A stretch of DNA of 64,000 nucleotides, from assembly GCF_012273895.1 (NCBI RefSeq), contig NC_052106.1, forward strand, positions 7,874,001-7,938,000, read 5' to 3'. This document shows, piece by piece, positions 35,027 to 46,020 of this stretch; position 1 is the first letter of the stretch; each line of letters opens with the position of its first letter. The notes below the pieces were generated by a model, which ran no database searches, had not been told where the DNA came from, and saw only the letters and a list, made by a program, of their open reading frames with translations. The stretch is from Zerene cesonia (taxonomy: Eukaryota; Arthropoda; Insecta; Lepidoptera; Pieridae). A program made the position numbers and the translations under genes.

Positions 35027-35329
35027 TAGGATTTAATGGTATAAAATGTATGATGCTCAGCTCTCGCGCTCGTGCTCTGTCCGTTTGGAAGTAGTATTTT
35101 GTATTGCGTTAAACACTTTGACGCTTTTAGCGCTTTATGTGTAGATGTAATTAAAGTATAAATTATGATAAGTCATGTAATTGACTAAAAGACTCTAAAA
35201 AATAGGTCAAGTGTGAGTTACGCTTTCGATATTATTGGTTTCGTAAAAAGCTAAAGAACTATTGCTAAAAAAAATTACACGCGCATCTAATTTATGTCCG
35301 TACCGAACGTTGCTTAACCTCAATTTATT

Positions 35330-35650
35330 ATTATTTGTCGATATAGCGGTAGCAGTATCTTTAAAAATTTCAACTGTCTAACTATCACGGTTCATAGGGT
35401 TACAGCCTGGTGACAGACGGATGAACAGACAGACAGACAGACGAACAGCGAAGCCTTAGCAATACGGTACCCGGGTAAAAATAGCGTGTGTACTAATCCA
35501 GACAGACAGACGAAATCATTTAGTACGCTGAGTGGCAGGCCTAATTAGGGCACATATATATTTTACGTATAAAAATGACCTTGTATGTGTCATAATAAAC
35601 GTATTTTCTGTCTTCTTTCTTTTTTCTTCTTTCTTCTTTCTTCTTTCTAT
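35330..35650. repeat. Retroelement remnant with (GACA)n, followed by a TTTCTTC microsatellite
   Basis: CAGCCTGGTGACAGACGG, (ACAG)n and ACGAACAGCGAAGCCTTAGC parallel 28935-29010. 35610-35647 is a TTCTTTC-type pyrimidine microsatellite. A 4-unit CATC run lies at 35712-35728. Confidence 0.5.
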
Positions 35651-36821
35651 ATCTCTGTGAAATTTCATACAGATACGATAAGCTGTTTTTAAAGAATAAC
35701 AAACCTCAAAACATCCATCCATCCATCCATTCAAACTATCCTTTACAATACTACAATACACTACCCATTATAAAAGTCCACACACACATAGCCAAGCCAT
35801 TAATTACGAAAAACATATCCAGGAACTGCAGCACTCAACAACGGATCCCCATTGTTCCCTCGTTAAGATAACAGTATTACGCAGCGACCTAATACCACAA
35901 TGGCCCTCCATCACCTGAAATTCGCCGGAGAAACCCAATTACGATGGATGTGTTTGCTATACTCCATATTCGATTGCCAATAGCCCCGGACAAGAGAGTT
36001 TTATTTGTTTAGCGTTGAGCGAGGCCCTTTTTTAGCGAACTAAAAATAGTTCGACGTTGTGATTTTGAGTTTGTGTTTGTATGTTAGCAGCTTTTAGCCT
36101 CGGATCTGCAAGGGATGGAGTTTTTTGCGAGTTCTTCAAATTTTCATCAATTGTTTATCTAAATCCAAGTTGAGACAACTCTAGGAAACATAATTCATTA
36201 AAATACTTTCCGTCGTTCTTGAGTTATAATTGTGTACTACTTTCTTTAGTATATAGGTTTAATAAACAACTGATTTTGCGATGACTGTTTGCATAGGTAT
36301 ATAAACTTTAATTATTACTTATTCTATTGTGTTATTTTTATGTATATTCACCCATTTCTGCGTTAGTGGTAAACCGATATCCATGGTTTTTAATATAATG
36401 TCAAATTGAAGTCTAAAAATCGAACTACTGCCGAAAATAAGTAAAAAACTGAGAACTGAAACTTCAATTCTGCTACACAAAACAATATATTTGTTTGTAG
36501 AATAATAAAGTAAAAATTTTAAAAGAACTGCGAGCCACGTTTCGTGCATTAAAGTTTTTGCAAGTTGACTTCCTCGTTTGATAACATTCACTTCAGCGTG
36601 CAACTTAGCCTGGGAGGCTTTAAGGCTTAAAAAGTCGATGTTTTCGTTCCTTGAAACTGTTTCGTTTAAAATTATTGCTGCACGGGTACAGTCGTCGCAT
36701 TACATATATTATGTCGCGTGAACTATTGACATGGCCAGATGATGTACTGCTGAAGTAATTATCCTACTAATAGATACCTTAAGTAATATTACACTGACTA
36801 TAATGAGAAACTACTACAAAA
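35651..36821. other. Apparently single-copy intron stretch
   Basis: 35800-36110 is less AT-rich than its surroundings and shows no block shared with the repeats. No exon reading frame with splice sites is seen. The remainder is AT-rich. Confidence 0.4.
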
Positions 36822-36938
36822 ATATGTATGTTTGCTACGTTTTTAACAAAACTATAAATAAATACCGATATCAAAATTAGTTCACCATTAAAAGATGCAT
36901 TATGAAATACCACGGGCGACGTCAGGTCGAACAACTAG
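36822..36938 (+). mobile_element. Helitron-like remnant ending CTAG
   Basis: ATGTATGTTTGCTACG, ACCGATATCAAAATTAGTTC ACC and a 3' end GACGTCAGGTCGAACAACTAG/T. Confidence 0.45.
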
Positions 36939-36940
36939 TA

Positions 36941-37115
36941 TTACATAGACGCGAAATTATTTTGAGCATTGATGTATGTATGGATGATTGTTACTCATTC
37001 ATGCAATAACAGCTTATCGTATTTGTATAAAATTTGGTACAGAGATAGATTATAGTCTGAATTAGCATATAGGTTACTTTTAGCCCGGATACCACGCGAG
37101 TGACATTCTAAACTC
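36941..37115 (+). mobile_element. Diverged Helitron 5' part
   Basis: TTACATAGACGCGAAATTAT, GATTGTTACTCATTCATGCA, AAATTTGGTACAGAGATAGA and a 3' block ACCACGCGAGTGACATTCTA. The CTAG terminus is lost. Confidence 0.45.
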
Positions 37116-37860
37116 ATAACTCAAGACTCAAAACACTTTTGACCGCAAGAAATGGACGAAATTCGTTTTGACCAATGCCTTCAGTTAAACAGTCATGATA
37201 TATTTTCGCAAATGGTTTCTTTGTAGCAGCAGCGCACTACGGACTTCTTAAGAGTTTTCCTATTAGTAAAACATCACTTTTAACGCCGACCACGACACAA
37301 AAAGACTATCGCAATATATTTCTCTTACTATTTTGTTTTCAGAGATTCTATTCTAGACCAAAATAATAACCGATAAGGTAATATTTAAAAGAATAGAAAA
37401 AAAATTACCACGAAGTGGGATTCGAACCAAAATTTCTTTCAAAATTTCTTATTTATAAAGCATTTAACTGCTATAAAACTTAAAATTAAATTTTAATGTA
37501 ATATTTAGTATTTTTAAAATGAGAACAATATATGAGGAAGTATTTTAATTATAAAAAATATTATAATAAACACCTTGATCTTATTTAAAGTGTAAATGGT
37601 TTAATTCATTTGATAAAAACACCCATTTAACAAGGTCTATAAATTACGCCTACCTTTGATGTCCTTAATTAAATTTAGTAGGTATCCTCTTGAAATTCCT
37701 TCCTAGAAACTTGTGTAATTTTCACAAAAATTCTATAAATATCTCTGTTCTTGTCTTAAGTATCACAATGAAGTATTTAGATGTATTGGATTGGATACTT
37801 CGCGAGAAATAAATTTTGAGATTATATAATTAATGTATAGGTACAATATAGTAATATCTT

Positions 37861-38074
37861 AATATATTCTTGCGTTTGATTTTACGCCAGTATTATACAT
37901 TTAGAAATTAAAGACTTTTAAACGGATTTTAAACGCGATTTATTCATTATATTATTAACCCGACGTTTCGAACACTTTACAGCGAGCGTGGTCACGGGGA
38001 GACATCTCTGAGAGAGTCTCCCCGTGTCGAATAAATCGCCTTTAAAATCCATTTAAAAGTCTTTAATTTCAAAA
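37861..38074 (+). mobile_element. 'CGAAACGTCGGG' element, foldback form (copy 3)
   Basis: 42-nt arms at 37904-37945 and 38029-38070 are inverted repeats with two mismatches (GAAATTAAAGACTTTTAAAC ... versus its reverse). Between them are ATTAACCCGACGTTTCGAAC, AGCGAGCGTGGTCACGGGG and a second, inner hairpin of CACGGGGAGAC/GTCTCCCCGTG. The left end ATATTCTTGCGTTTGATTTT corresponds to the AGTATTTTCTTGTGTTT start of the other copies. A target duplication is not convincing here. A remnant of the same family lies at 38455-38500. Confidence 0.75.
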
Positions 38075-39149
38075 TATATATTTATATACTTAGAATTTAA
38101 TTCTTGTAAGACCTGTATGTTACATTAATCTTATGTAACTATTTGAATCGAAATTGAAATACTTTCTCACTACAGATATGTATTTTCTACCAATACGTAA
38201 AATCTTAAAGTGCATTCTAACTTCAATTTAATGAAGAAGTTATTTCGCTGCGCTATTTAAAGTAATAACTTGATCTTGAAGGATAAAATTCCTACAATCT
38301 TATATTTTCCTTTCCATTTACGTACTACAGAATTTATCTTCAATGCAGTCTTGCAGCGTAGGTATATCAATGATTTCATAGGTGGTAACTGTGAATTTAT
38401 AAAAATCGTAAGATTTCTAATATCGTTCAGAAATCCTTATTATAAATAATATTCTGTATAAACCGCGTTTAAAATCCGTTAAATTCAAACACAAAAATAT
38501 ACTTTACTTTATATAAAAGATACACTATTACTTTGCTTATTATTTGCCAGTAATTTACTCAGTAAATATTCTGCTGTCGAAACTTATACCTTATTGACAA
38601 CTGATAAAACTTCATCAATCTTATTTTTAGACACATATTTTAAACAATCAGACATAATAGACATTGCTTATTTTACCTTTTAACATAGCCGTCGCAGAAA
38701 TACTGGGTTATGTCAGACTCACACAGCCGAGATCCACTGAATAATATCATCGCATAGTGGCGTGCTCGTTATATGGAACTCATTGATGCCCTATCAGCAA
38801 CACGACCACCAGCGATGGGCTGGTGGGCGCCAGCTCTACCCTCCTGGTGGCGGAGTGAGCGAAACGTGCGCCACGCCACGTTACCGCACCGGACGTTATA
38901 TCCCTGAATCCCTGAGATAATCTATTGTACGAAGCCCATGGACACTTAGCATAATGATGACAATATATGTTAATTAGCGGCTTCGAACTCACACTTTGGT
39001 ACTTATTGTAGTGCAAGTGTGTGTGTAGGTCGTCAACTTATTTCTTGGAACATCAGTGTTTATACTTCTATCCTTACTTATAATTACGTCTTTGATATCA
39101 TACTATAGACGAAGAATATACATTACAAATGGATGTTAAAAAAAGTTTA
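38075..39149. other. AT-rich stretch with a GC-rich island at 38790-38900
   Basis: The island (CAGCGATGGGCTGGTGGGCG, TACCCTCCTGGTGGCGGAGT, GTGCGCCACGCCACG) does not match the repeat families listed. A 78-codon minus frame crosses it (38780-39016) but has no recognisable motif or splice context. Confidence 0.4.
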
Positions 39150-39322
39150 CGAAAGTTTGTAAGGATGTGTGTGTGTTTGTTGCTCTTTCACGCAAAGACT
39201 ACTGGACCGATTGCAATAAAATTTGATACGTAGACAGCTGGACAACTGGAATAATATATAGGCAACTTTTTATCCCGTTATTCCTACGGGCTTACGCGGG
39301 TGAAGCCGCGGGGCGCAGTTAG
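39150..39322 (+). mobile_element. Non-autonomous Helitron, GCAGCTAG family, 5' truncated
   Basis: It lacks the TCCTACTAATATTATAAATG start. From CGAAAGTTTGT on it is intact, ending CGCGGGTGAAGCCGCGGGGC GCAGTTAG/T (CTAG mutated to TTAG). Confidence 0.8.
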
Positions 39323-40290
39323 TTTATAATAAAATAGTAGTACTAATAATCTTATTAGATTTTTAAAAAGATTACGCTCGAAATATTCTACAAGATACGG
39401 ATTTTAATATCATATTTTTCTCCAAAAAAATTATAATGTAATATTCTTAGAAAATTCCACTAACTACAATAATATTTTAATCTCGCCTGTGCTCAAATAA
39501 TTTCTAATATATTCGGTTGTTCAATTACTCAGCTATTGTTGGAACTTCGCTCTCGGCAGATTAAAATGAAGAACAAATAAATTTCTAAGAAATTAACTTT
39601 ATTCGGAGGTAAATAAATGCCGAGACTGTAATCCGGGCAAAAAAATAATTTCTACTTATATTCGCTAAACTTTTCTTGTACCATCTGTTGCTTCGGGCGA
39701 TGTGTTTGGTCCAAGTTTTGAATTTAAATATATAACAACGTTGCTCACCGTCATAAATAGACTACGATAGATGTGCGGAATCAAATCTTTCTAAGAAAAT
39801 GGCCGTTTAAATAATTCATGTTTAGTATTAAATTTACATATTTTATTAATGGGACATAACACATAACCAAGAAGGCAAATAATTCAGTAAAACTGTAACA
39901 AAATAACATAAATACTCGTTCATATAAATGTTGATAAACAAATTAAATGAAACTTGAAGAAACACAGTTTTACCCAGGGGACCTGTTTATCAAAATTAAT
40001 AAAAAACGTAACTTCGTAAACGCGATATCTAGTATAGATAATTAATACAATAATATTCGCTTATTCCTATATTTGTACCACTATAATCATAGGCAGGGAA
40101 CTGATCCCGGCTAACGGGCAATTTACGACTCCATAAAGTTAGATTTTATGCGCCAACAGTCAAAGGGTTGAGTTCTACAGCTGTGTTATAAATAAGTACT
40201 AATTTATACTACAGATGGGTGTCCAACTATATTATACTCGTATACTAGCTGTTCCCCGTGGTTATACTTCACATTTTTAATCTTAATATG
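39323..40290. other. AT-rich stretch, nothing firm
   Basis: A short reversed CTAG-type end is possible at 40246-40275 (CTAGCTGTTCCCCGTGG). No exon seen. Confidence 0.4.
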
Positions 40291-40455
40291 TATAAATTAA
40301 GTGTCACGGTGTTTGTCCGCGATGGACTCCGAAACTACTCAACCGATTTTAATCAAATTTGCACACCATGTTTGATCCAAATTAAAAGATAGTTTAGTTA
40401 TATTATTTCAATTTCAATAAATGTCTACCCGGGCGGAGCCGGAGCATGCAGCTAG
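40291..40455 (+). mobile_element. Helitron-like element ending CTAG
   Basis: TATAAATTAAGTGTCACGGT, GATGGACTCCGAAACTACTC AACCGATTTTAATCAAATTT and a GC-rich end CCCGGGCGGAGCCGGAGCAT GCAGCTAG/T. A lepidopteran short Helitron type by its 3' end. Confidence 0.6.
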
Positions 40456-41255
40456 TAAAGTTTTAACTGATTATTAATAATATTTCCTTCTGATTGTTTT
40501 TCAAAGACAATTTATAGAATTTAAACATGATTTATTCATTAACACAGTATTTTTCTGAATTCTGGCAGTATTATCTGATCAATCTTCTAGTATTTTGATT
40601 TTCCTTGAGTTTAAATCTCAATAAAAGAATGCCAGGTAATAGAAATGAGAAAAGAGTATCAAGGACCCAAGAAAATAACATTTACATATACAGATACATC
40701 AACGTGTTCAAATTTACAGTTAAGTTGTTAATAAAAAATCGGATTCGGAGCATAAAAAACATATTATGAATGCACTGAAGCCATAGTATTAAAAAAGATT
40801 TTAATATTTGAACTATACTAAACATATTAATATCTGATTTTATAAGTTTCCCCAAAAACAATACATTGTACAAAATTACAAAAGCGAGACATATATGATG
40901 ACGAATGCATCTAAAATACAAAACTTTCATTTTATTAATACAATTTCATGTGAGTTTGAATGCTTTTATATCATTTATTTATTTATTATAATATGATTTA
41001 CTTATCACATATGGTAATAGCATGTACAAAATGTTATTAGCATCGACACTTCGCACTTCGGACGATATTTTCTAAATTCTATTCGAAATCTGTTTGACAA
41101 ATTCACAACAAGCGAATTAATTCCGCTCCATAGCTCGCTGATGATTGAAAGGCTTTTCAAAACGCAGCCGGGTGTAATACAGATATGATATAATATCAGC
41201 TTATGTAACATTACTGAATATCGCTGATAAATCTTTGAAAATTTCGGTTTGTGAA

Positions 41256-41521
41256 CGGGCAACCCAGCAGGTATTACACCATTACGATGGTAAGCGTTTA
41301 CCACCGTCCAGATAAACCAGTACCAGATAAAGCATAATGTACTGATTAAGGACAGACATAAAGACATGAACTAGGAGGGTTGAGAGTGTGGATAATTATA
41401 CAGGCTTCCACAATCGCACGAAACACAGCAGCTTTCACGTGCTACTATCACACGCCGATCTCCTGTAGGAGTGTGATACCGGTGCGAGCTGGTCCAATTT
41501 GGGTTGAAGTGTGCTCGACAT
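41256..41521 (-). mobile_element. Poly(A) SINE-like element, diverged, minus strand
   Basis: The order is the reversed 3' part (GGTAAGCGTTTACCACCGTC), a middle with loss, then CGCACGAAACACAGCAGC, ACGCCGATCTCCTGTAGGAG and AGTGTGCTCGACATTG (reversed 5' end). The poly(A) is lost. An old copy. The overlapping 120-codon minus frame is a shadow. Confidence 0.6.
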
Positions 41522-41785
41522 TGTTCTAACATTTTTATCCCCCGTCTCAGTATTATCCTGTGTTCCTTTACGACTTAAAGCTTTAACTACGTGTATGTCG
41601 AAATCTGTTGAGTGATTTTCGTGTCAAGGTAAATTAAACACACAGTTTCTTTCGTATTTATGAGGAATGAAAAGTGTAATGTAGACACGTCTATTATATT
41701 TAGTAAATATATTTAAATGCAATGTCAATATCGCGGTAGCCATATATCGCGACGTATGTCGTTGGTTTCTCATTACAATTTTATT

Positions 41786-42095
41786 GTGGGAGTCGAGCAC
41801 GCTTCGGCACGAATTGGGCCAGCTCGCACCGGGGAAGTACCACACCCCCACAGAAAACCGGCGTGAAATAGTGGCATGCCACTGTGTTTCGTACGGTGAG
41901 TGGGGGAGCCGGAGGCCTATTTCCTTTTCCTCACCCGTCCCAGTCCATTTCTTCTTTCCAGTCGTTAATCCATTCCTTTTCCCTTACCCCAAAAAAGCGG
42001 GCAGCGCATTCGCAGAGGACCTACCTTTGCAAATGTTCATGGGCGGTGGTGATCGCTTACCATCAGGCGAACCACCAGCTCAGTTGCCCGCTATG

Positions 42096-42129
<34 letters not shown>
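41786..42129 (+). mobile_element. Poly(A) SINE-like element, subfamily A, full length with a 30-A tail
   Basis: It begins GTGGGAGTCGAGCACGCTTC and ends CTATGACAT followed by an uninterrupted A run (42100-42129). The body is nearly the same as the copy at 56440-56768. The pure long tail suggests a recent insertion. It ends 120 bp upstream of the channel exon at 42250. No TSD could be found. The 105-, 75- and 70-codon frames are shadows of the repeat. Confidence 0.9.
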
Positions 42130-42131
<2 letters not shown>

Positions 42132-42249
42132 CAGATTTCTCGAATGGTCCTTCTGATGACACAGTAAAGCAAAAACTGTTAGAATAATCAACTCCCATTT
42201 CAAGCTTTCGTACTTAAAATGAGTCAGTCTTAAAGTTGATATATTTCAG

Positions 42250-42429
42250 AATACCCTGGCAATCCTGGACAAATTGGACATCGACAGTGAAAAGCCTTCA
42301 GAGGAGGAGATCGCGAGACTCTTTGGCTATGAGGAGGCGTATCACGCCGGTGAGCTTGGACTATGGCAGAGGATCAAGCCGAAGGTCTGGGCGTTGTTCG
42401 ACGAACCATCCAGCTCGCCATCTGCAAAG
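42250..42429 (+). CDS. Shaw: Shaw-type K+ channel, internal exon (T1-S1 linker)
   Basis: A 180-nt exon of exactly 60 codons, in phase 0 at both ends. The acceptor is TATATTTCAG and the donor GTAATT. It reads NTLAILDKLDIDSEKPSEEE, then IARLFGYEEAYHAGELGLWQ and RIKPKVWALFDEPSSSPSAK. It joins in frame after RDTQ of the previous exon. The segment is the cytoplasmic linker between T1 and the first membrane helix. The LDKLD and WALFDEPSSS blocks are Shaw/Kv3-like signatures, where mammalian Kv3 has a shorter related WALFEDPYSS. It is acidic at residues 13-21 and has no frameshift or stop. The overlapping 65-codon frame at 42236 is the other-frame shadow. Confidence 0.95.
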
Positions 42430-42839
42430 GTAATTCCAATTTGGATTTCGATGTCATTAGTTTATTAATAATGAAAGATTTTTAAATATATAATTGCAAA
42501 ATTTCATTTTCGCAGAGTTGTTATTGCAAAATTAAAATCTTAGCGCCACAATTGAATGATTCAAGTCATAGATCAGTTTTCGTCATATGTATTATGAAGT
42601 TAACAAAAACGATATTTAAAAATAATCGTTATTTAGAAAATTAGGGATAAGGTTAGGTTATTATTTCTCAAACTCAACAGTTTGCAAGAGGGCAAAGGTA
42701 AATCCGTAATCAAGTTTATAATTCTCGTTAAAGTATAATTTAAAAGTGTTAGACACGAGAATTTAAGATACTCGTGCAGAATAAGTATCGCGCTAAGACT
42801 CAATAGAACAAGCAATGTAGACTATGTAGCATTATTGAC
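42430..42839. other. Start of the 9.45-kb intron; nothing recognised
   Basis: Donor GTAATT. AT-rich, no repeat with clear ends and no exon. Confidence 0.5.
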
Positions 42840-43060
42840 CGTATCCTTAGTACAGTGGTTAACGCGTGAGAGTAGAACTGAGGAACCCTGGGTTCGATTC
42901 CCAGTGGGTTTGACTCCAGAAAAAACTTGGTCTGGTAGGACAGAATGCTAATCACTTACTTGTTCATAAAGAAAATCGATCAGTGAAATAGTTGAACATC
43001 ATCTGTCCCATACCCCATTAGAGGACAGTAGACAGGATTTCACTATAATATGTACACGAC
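42840..43060 (+). mobile_element. tRNA-derived SINE
   Basis: The head CCTTAGTACAGTGGTTAACG (A box-like) followed by CTGGGTTCGATTCCCAG is a perfect T-arm with B box. A body follows with GACTCCAGAAAAAACTTGGT, CATCTGTCCCATACCCCATT and GAGGACAGTAGACAGGAT. The tRNA-like part is Asp/Glu-like in sequence but has no acceptor-stem closure, so it is a SINE and not a gene. A weaker copy lies near 57690. Confidence 0.7.
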
Positions 43061-44073
43061 GAATTTTTAAGGTAATATGTCACCTGTGATGAAAATATGG
43101 CATTTAAGCTTCCAATACCTTAGGTTGAACGTCAAGTGAAATGAAATAAATCTAGATTTTAAGCTCAATAAATCGAAACGGTTTCTAACCCATACATAAT
43201 TATTCATAGATTTGAACTGCCCGGTGACAGTATTATTTCATTTTGAACGTATTTTTGACATAAGTGTCAAATGGACTGATTTAATGGTAGCTCCTTCTAG
43301 TGGAATAAATAATTTTCAGATTAATGTTTGGTAATATATTCATACATCAGATATCTCTTGTCTAGTTTTTCTTATGAAACACATAGAAAAATGTATTCCA
43401 AATGTACTTATAGTTTTTATAACCAAGGTTCGCCCGTGTGGATGGGGTTTAAGGGATAAGTAATAAAGAGATAATTGATAAATAATGCGGAATAGTATGA
43501 ACGTACTCACATTAAAACATCTCAGAGAGAAATTTGCGAGGGTTAACAATTCGTTTTATGCGGCGTATTTGACTTCAGCGAACTATAAGATAATCTCATA
43601 AAGTTTTACTTCAACGCAAAGGATAAATAACATTTAATCCAATTTGTGAGGGCTGGACATAATACCACTGTATAAAGAACTGTGCTACAGCTACCGATGA
43701 ACATAAAACTTTGTGCGAGATCCATGCGAGATCTCCATTTTTATTGCGATCACCTTCGCGTAATTTCTTTTGTTTCAATATTTTCTGGTTTACACGCGCA
43801 AGACCTGATCCTGTCTCAGGAGGAGTATTGGATTTTGGACTAGGGATAAAAAGTGTGTTATATATATTTTCTAGTTTATAAGCATTCCTACATGACTTTT
43901 ATTTATACATTTCATCCTTTTATGATAGTTGGACGTCATAGTCGAAACAGGAACTCGATTCGACTTTATTTTTTGGTTTTATTCCTCGATATAACGGAGG
44001 GTGTCCAACTGATTGATATGAAGAGTTTTGTTATAAAACAAATTATATTTTTAATTCATTTTATGACAAAACC

Positions 44074-44200
44074 AACTGGGAATAGAAAATGGGACCTCTC
44101 GATTGAAATTGGTTGAAATTTCTTCTGGTGGGAGACATTATGTCGCGGTTAGTTACCACCCACCTGACGACGCCATGCCGCCAAGCGATGGCGTTATTGC
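44074..44200 (+). mobile_element. Unclassified retroelement fragment abutting a gap
   Basis: GGGACCTCTCGATTGAAATT, TGGGAGACATTATGTCGCGG, CCACCCACCTGACGACGCCA and GCCGCCAAGCGATGGCG give a GC-richer block that runs into the gap. 23 A directly follow the gap, so a retroelement 3' end with poly(A) was probably collapsed. The family is from resemblance only. Confidence 0.45.
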
Positions 44201-45200
44201 NNNNNNNNNNNNNNNNNNNNNNNNNNNNNNNNNNNNNNNNNNNNNNNNNNNNNNNNNNNNNNNNNNNNNNNNNNNNNNNNNNNNNNNNNNNNNNNNNNNN
44301 NNNNNNNNNNNNNNNNNNNNNNNNNNNNNNNNNNNNNNNNNNNNNNNNNNNNNNNNNNNNNNNNNNNNNNNNNNNNNNNNNNNNNNNNNNNNNNNNNNNN
44401 NNNNNNNNNNNNNNNNNNNNNNNNNNNNNNNNNNNNNNNNNNNNNNNNNNNNNNNNNNNNNNNNNNNNNNNNNNNNNNNNNNNNNNNNNNNNNNNNNNNN
44501 NNNNNNNNNNNNNNNNNNNNNNNNNNNNNNNNNNNNNNNNNNNNNNNNNNNNNNNNNNNNNNNNNNNNNNNNNNNNNNNNNNNNNNNNNNNNNNNNNNNN
44601 NNNNNNNNNNNNNNNNNNNNNNNNNNNNNNNNNNNNNNNNNNNNNNNNNNNNNNNNNNNNNNNNNNNNNNNNNNNNNNNNNNNNNNNNNNNNNNNNNNNN
44701 NNNNNNNNNNNNNNNNNNNNNNNNNNNNNNNNNNNNNNNNNNNNNNNNNNNNNNNNNNNNNNNNNNNNNNNNNNNNNNNNNNNNNNNNNNNNNNNNNNNN
44801 NNNNNNNNNNNNNNNNNNNNNNNNNNNNNNNNNNNNNNNNNNNNNNNNNNNNNNNNNNNNNNNNNNNNNNNNNNNNNNNNNNNNNNNNNNNNNNNNNNNN
44901 NNNNNNNNNNNNNNNNNNNNNNNNNNNNNNNNNNNNNNNNNNNNNNNNNNNNNNNNNNNNNNNNNNNNNNNNNNNNNNNNNNNNNNNNNNNNNNNNNNNN
45001 NNNNNNNNNNNNNNNNNNNNNNNNNNNNNNNNNNNNNNNNNNNNNNNNNNNNNNNNNNNNNNNNNNNNNNNNNNNNNNNNNNNNNNNNNNNNNNNNNNNN
45101 NNNNNNNNNNNNNNNNNNNNNNNNNNNNNNNNNNNNNNNNNNNNNNNNNNNNNNNNNNNNNNNNNNNNNNNNNNNNNNNNNNNNNNNNNNNNNNNNNNNN
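44201..45200. other. Assembly gap, exactly 1000 N
   Basis: A fixed-length placeholder of unknown true size. Its left edge is in a retroelement and its right edge is a poly(A) run (45201-45223). Confidence 0.99.
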
Positions 45201-45223
45201 AAAAAAAAAAAAAAAAAAAAAAA

Positions 45224-45834
45224 TGATCACTAGGAATATTTTATACCTACAACAAATATTAAAATTAATTACACTTCATATTGTTTTGCATTATTATTTT
45301 TAGTTTATACATAAATTTGAACAGATAATAGATTGGTCTAGATTACTTTACATTCAATACAAAAAATGATTAATTAAAGGTTAACAAACAAACAAAAAGC
45401 TGCTATATTGAACCAATTTCAATGACATTTTATAAATAATATATCTAGGATTTCGTGAAACAAGCTATTTCCGAAGTTCAAACCTGATTCCAATACTATA
45501 AAATCCAATTTCCAATAACTCGGTTAACTTACTCGGAAATAAGACCACAGGCGCAGGATTGCGCTTAGCAAGAGTTTTTTTATTAAAACCCACTTCAACT
45601 CATATAGAAGCCACAGACTTTCAAACTGGAAAGTCATTACAATTCTCCTAGGTTTGTCGTGAAACGGCTTGTTTTCTAACTTTGTTCTATTGGAGTGATA
45701 GACACCGCAGTTTGTATATATACGATGTTTTATTACACTACTTGCATCTATTTCTCATCTGGCTTTATACTGGATTCATTTGATAGGAGTTTAAAATGTA
45801 TGTTCTCGAAAATAACTAGTTTTAACAAAATATT
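45224..45834. other. AT-rich stretch, nothing recognised
   Basis: No exon or repeat family with clear ends. Confidence 0.5.
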
Positions 45835-46020
45835 AAACTACCCCCAAATTGTCAGAACTAAACTAAATTTAAATGAAGCCACACGGGAGGCAACAGCGTT
45901 CAAATAAAAAATAATCATCAAAATCGGTTCATTCGGTTGGGTGATCTCAAATAACAAAACCAAAAGAAACAGTCGAATTGATAACCTCCTTCTTTTCTCG
46001 AAGTAAATTGAGAAATCCTG
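45835..46020 (-). repeat. Interspersed repeat, same family as 26578
   Basis: TAAATTTAAATGAAGCCACA CGGGAGG, ATCATCAAAATCGGTTCATT and AACAGTCGAATTGATAACCT CCTTC. The 73-, 62- and 70-codon frames over it are shadows. Confidence 0.55.

Noticed and set aside
37904..38070. Intact hammerhead ribozyme in the CGAAACGTCGGG element
   Set aside because: Only the GAAAC-GTCGG side is recognisable; the CTGANGA box is absent or mutated in the copies checked by eye.
41784..42101. 105-codon frame WESSTLRHELGQLAPGKYHT and the near-identical frame at 56441
   Set aside because: Both lie exactly on the SINE-like element. The same peptide recurs wherever the repeat occurs and has no gene context.
42840..42910. 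tRNA gene (B box and perfect T-arm)
   Set aside because: It lacks a closing acceptor stem and anticodon arm, and the following sequence matches a SINE body.
44061..45303. Frames of more than 330 codons across runs of N (also near 47272, 50522 and 61210)
   Set aside because: They consist of X residues from assembly gaps.
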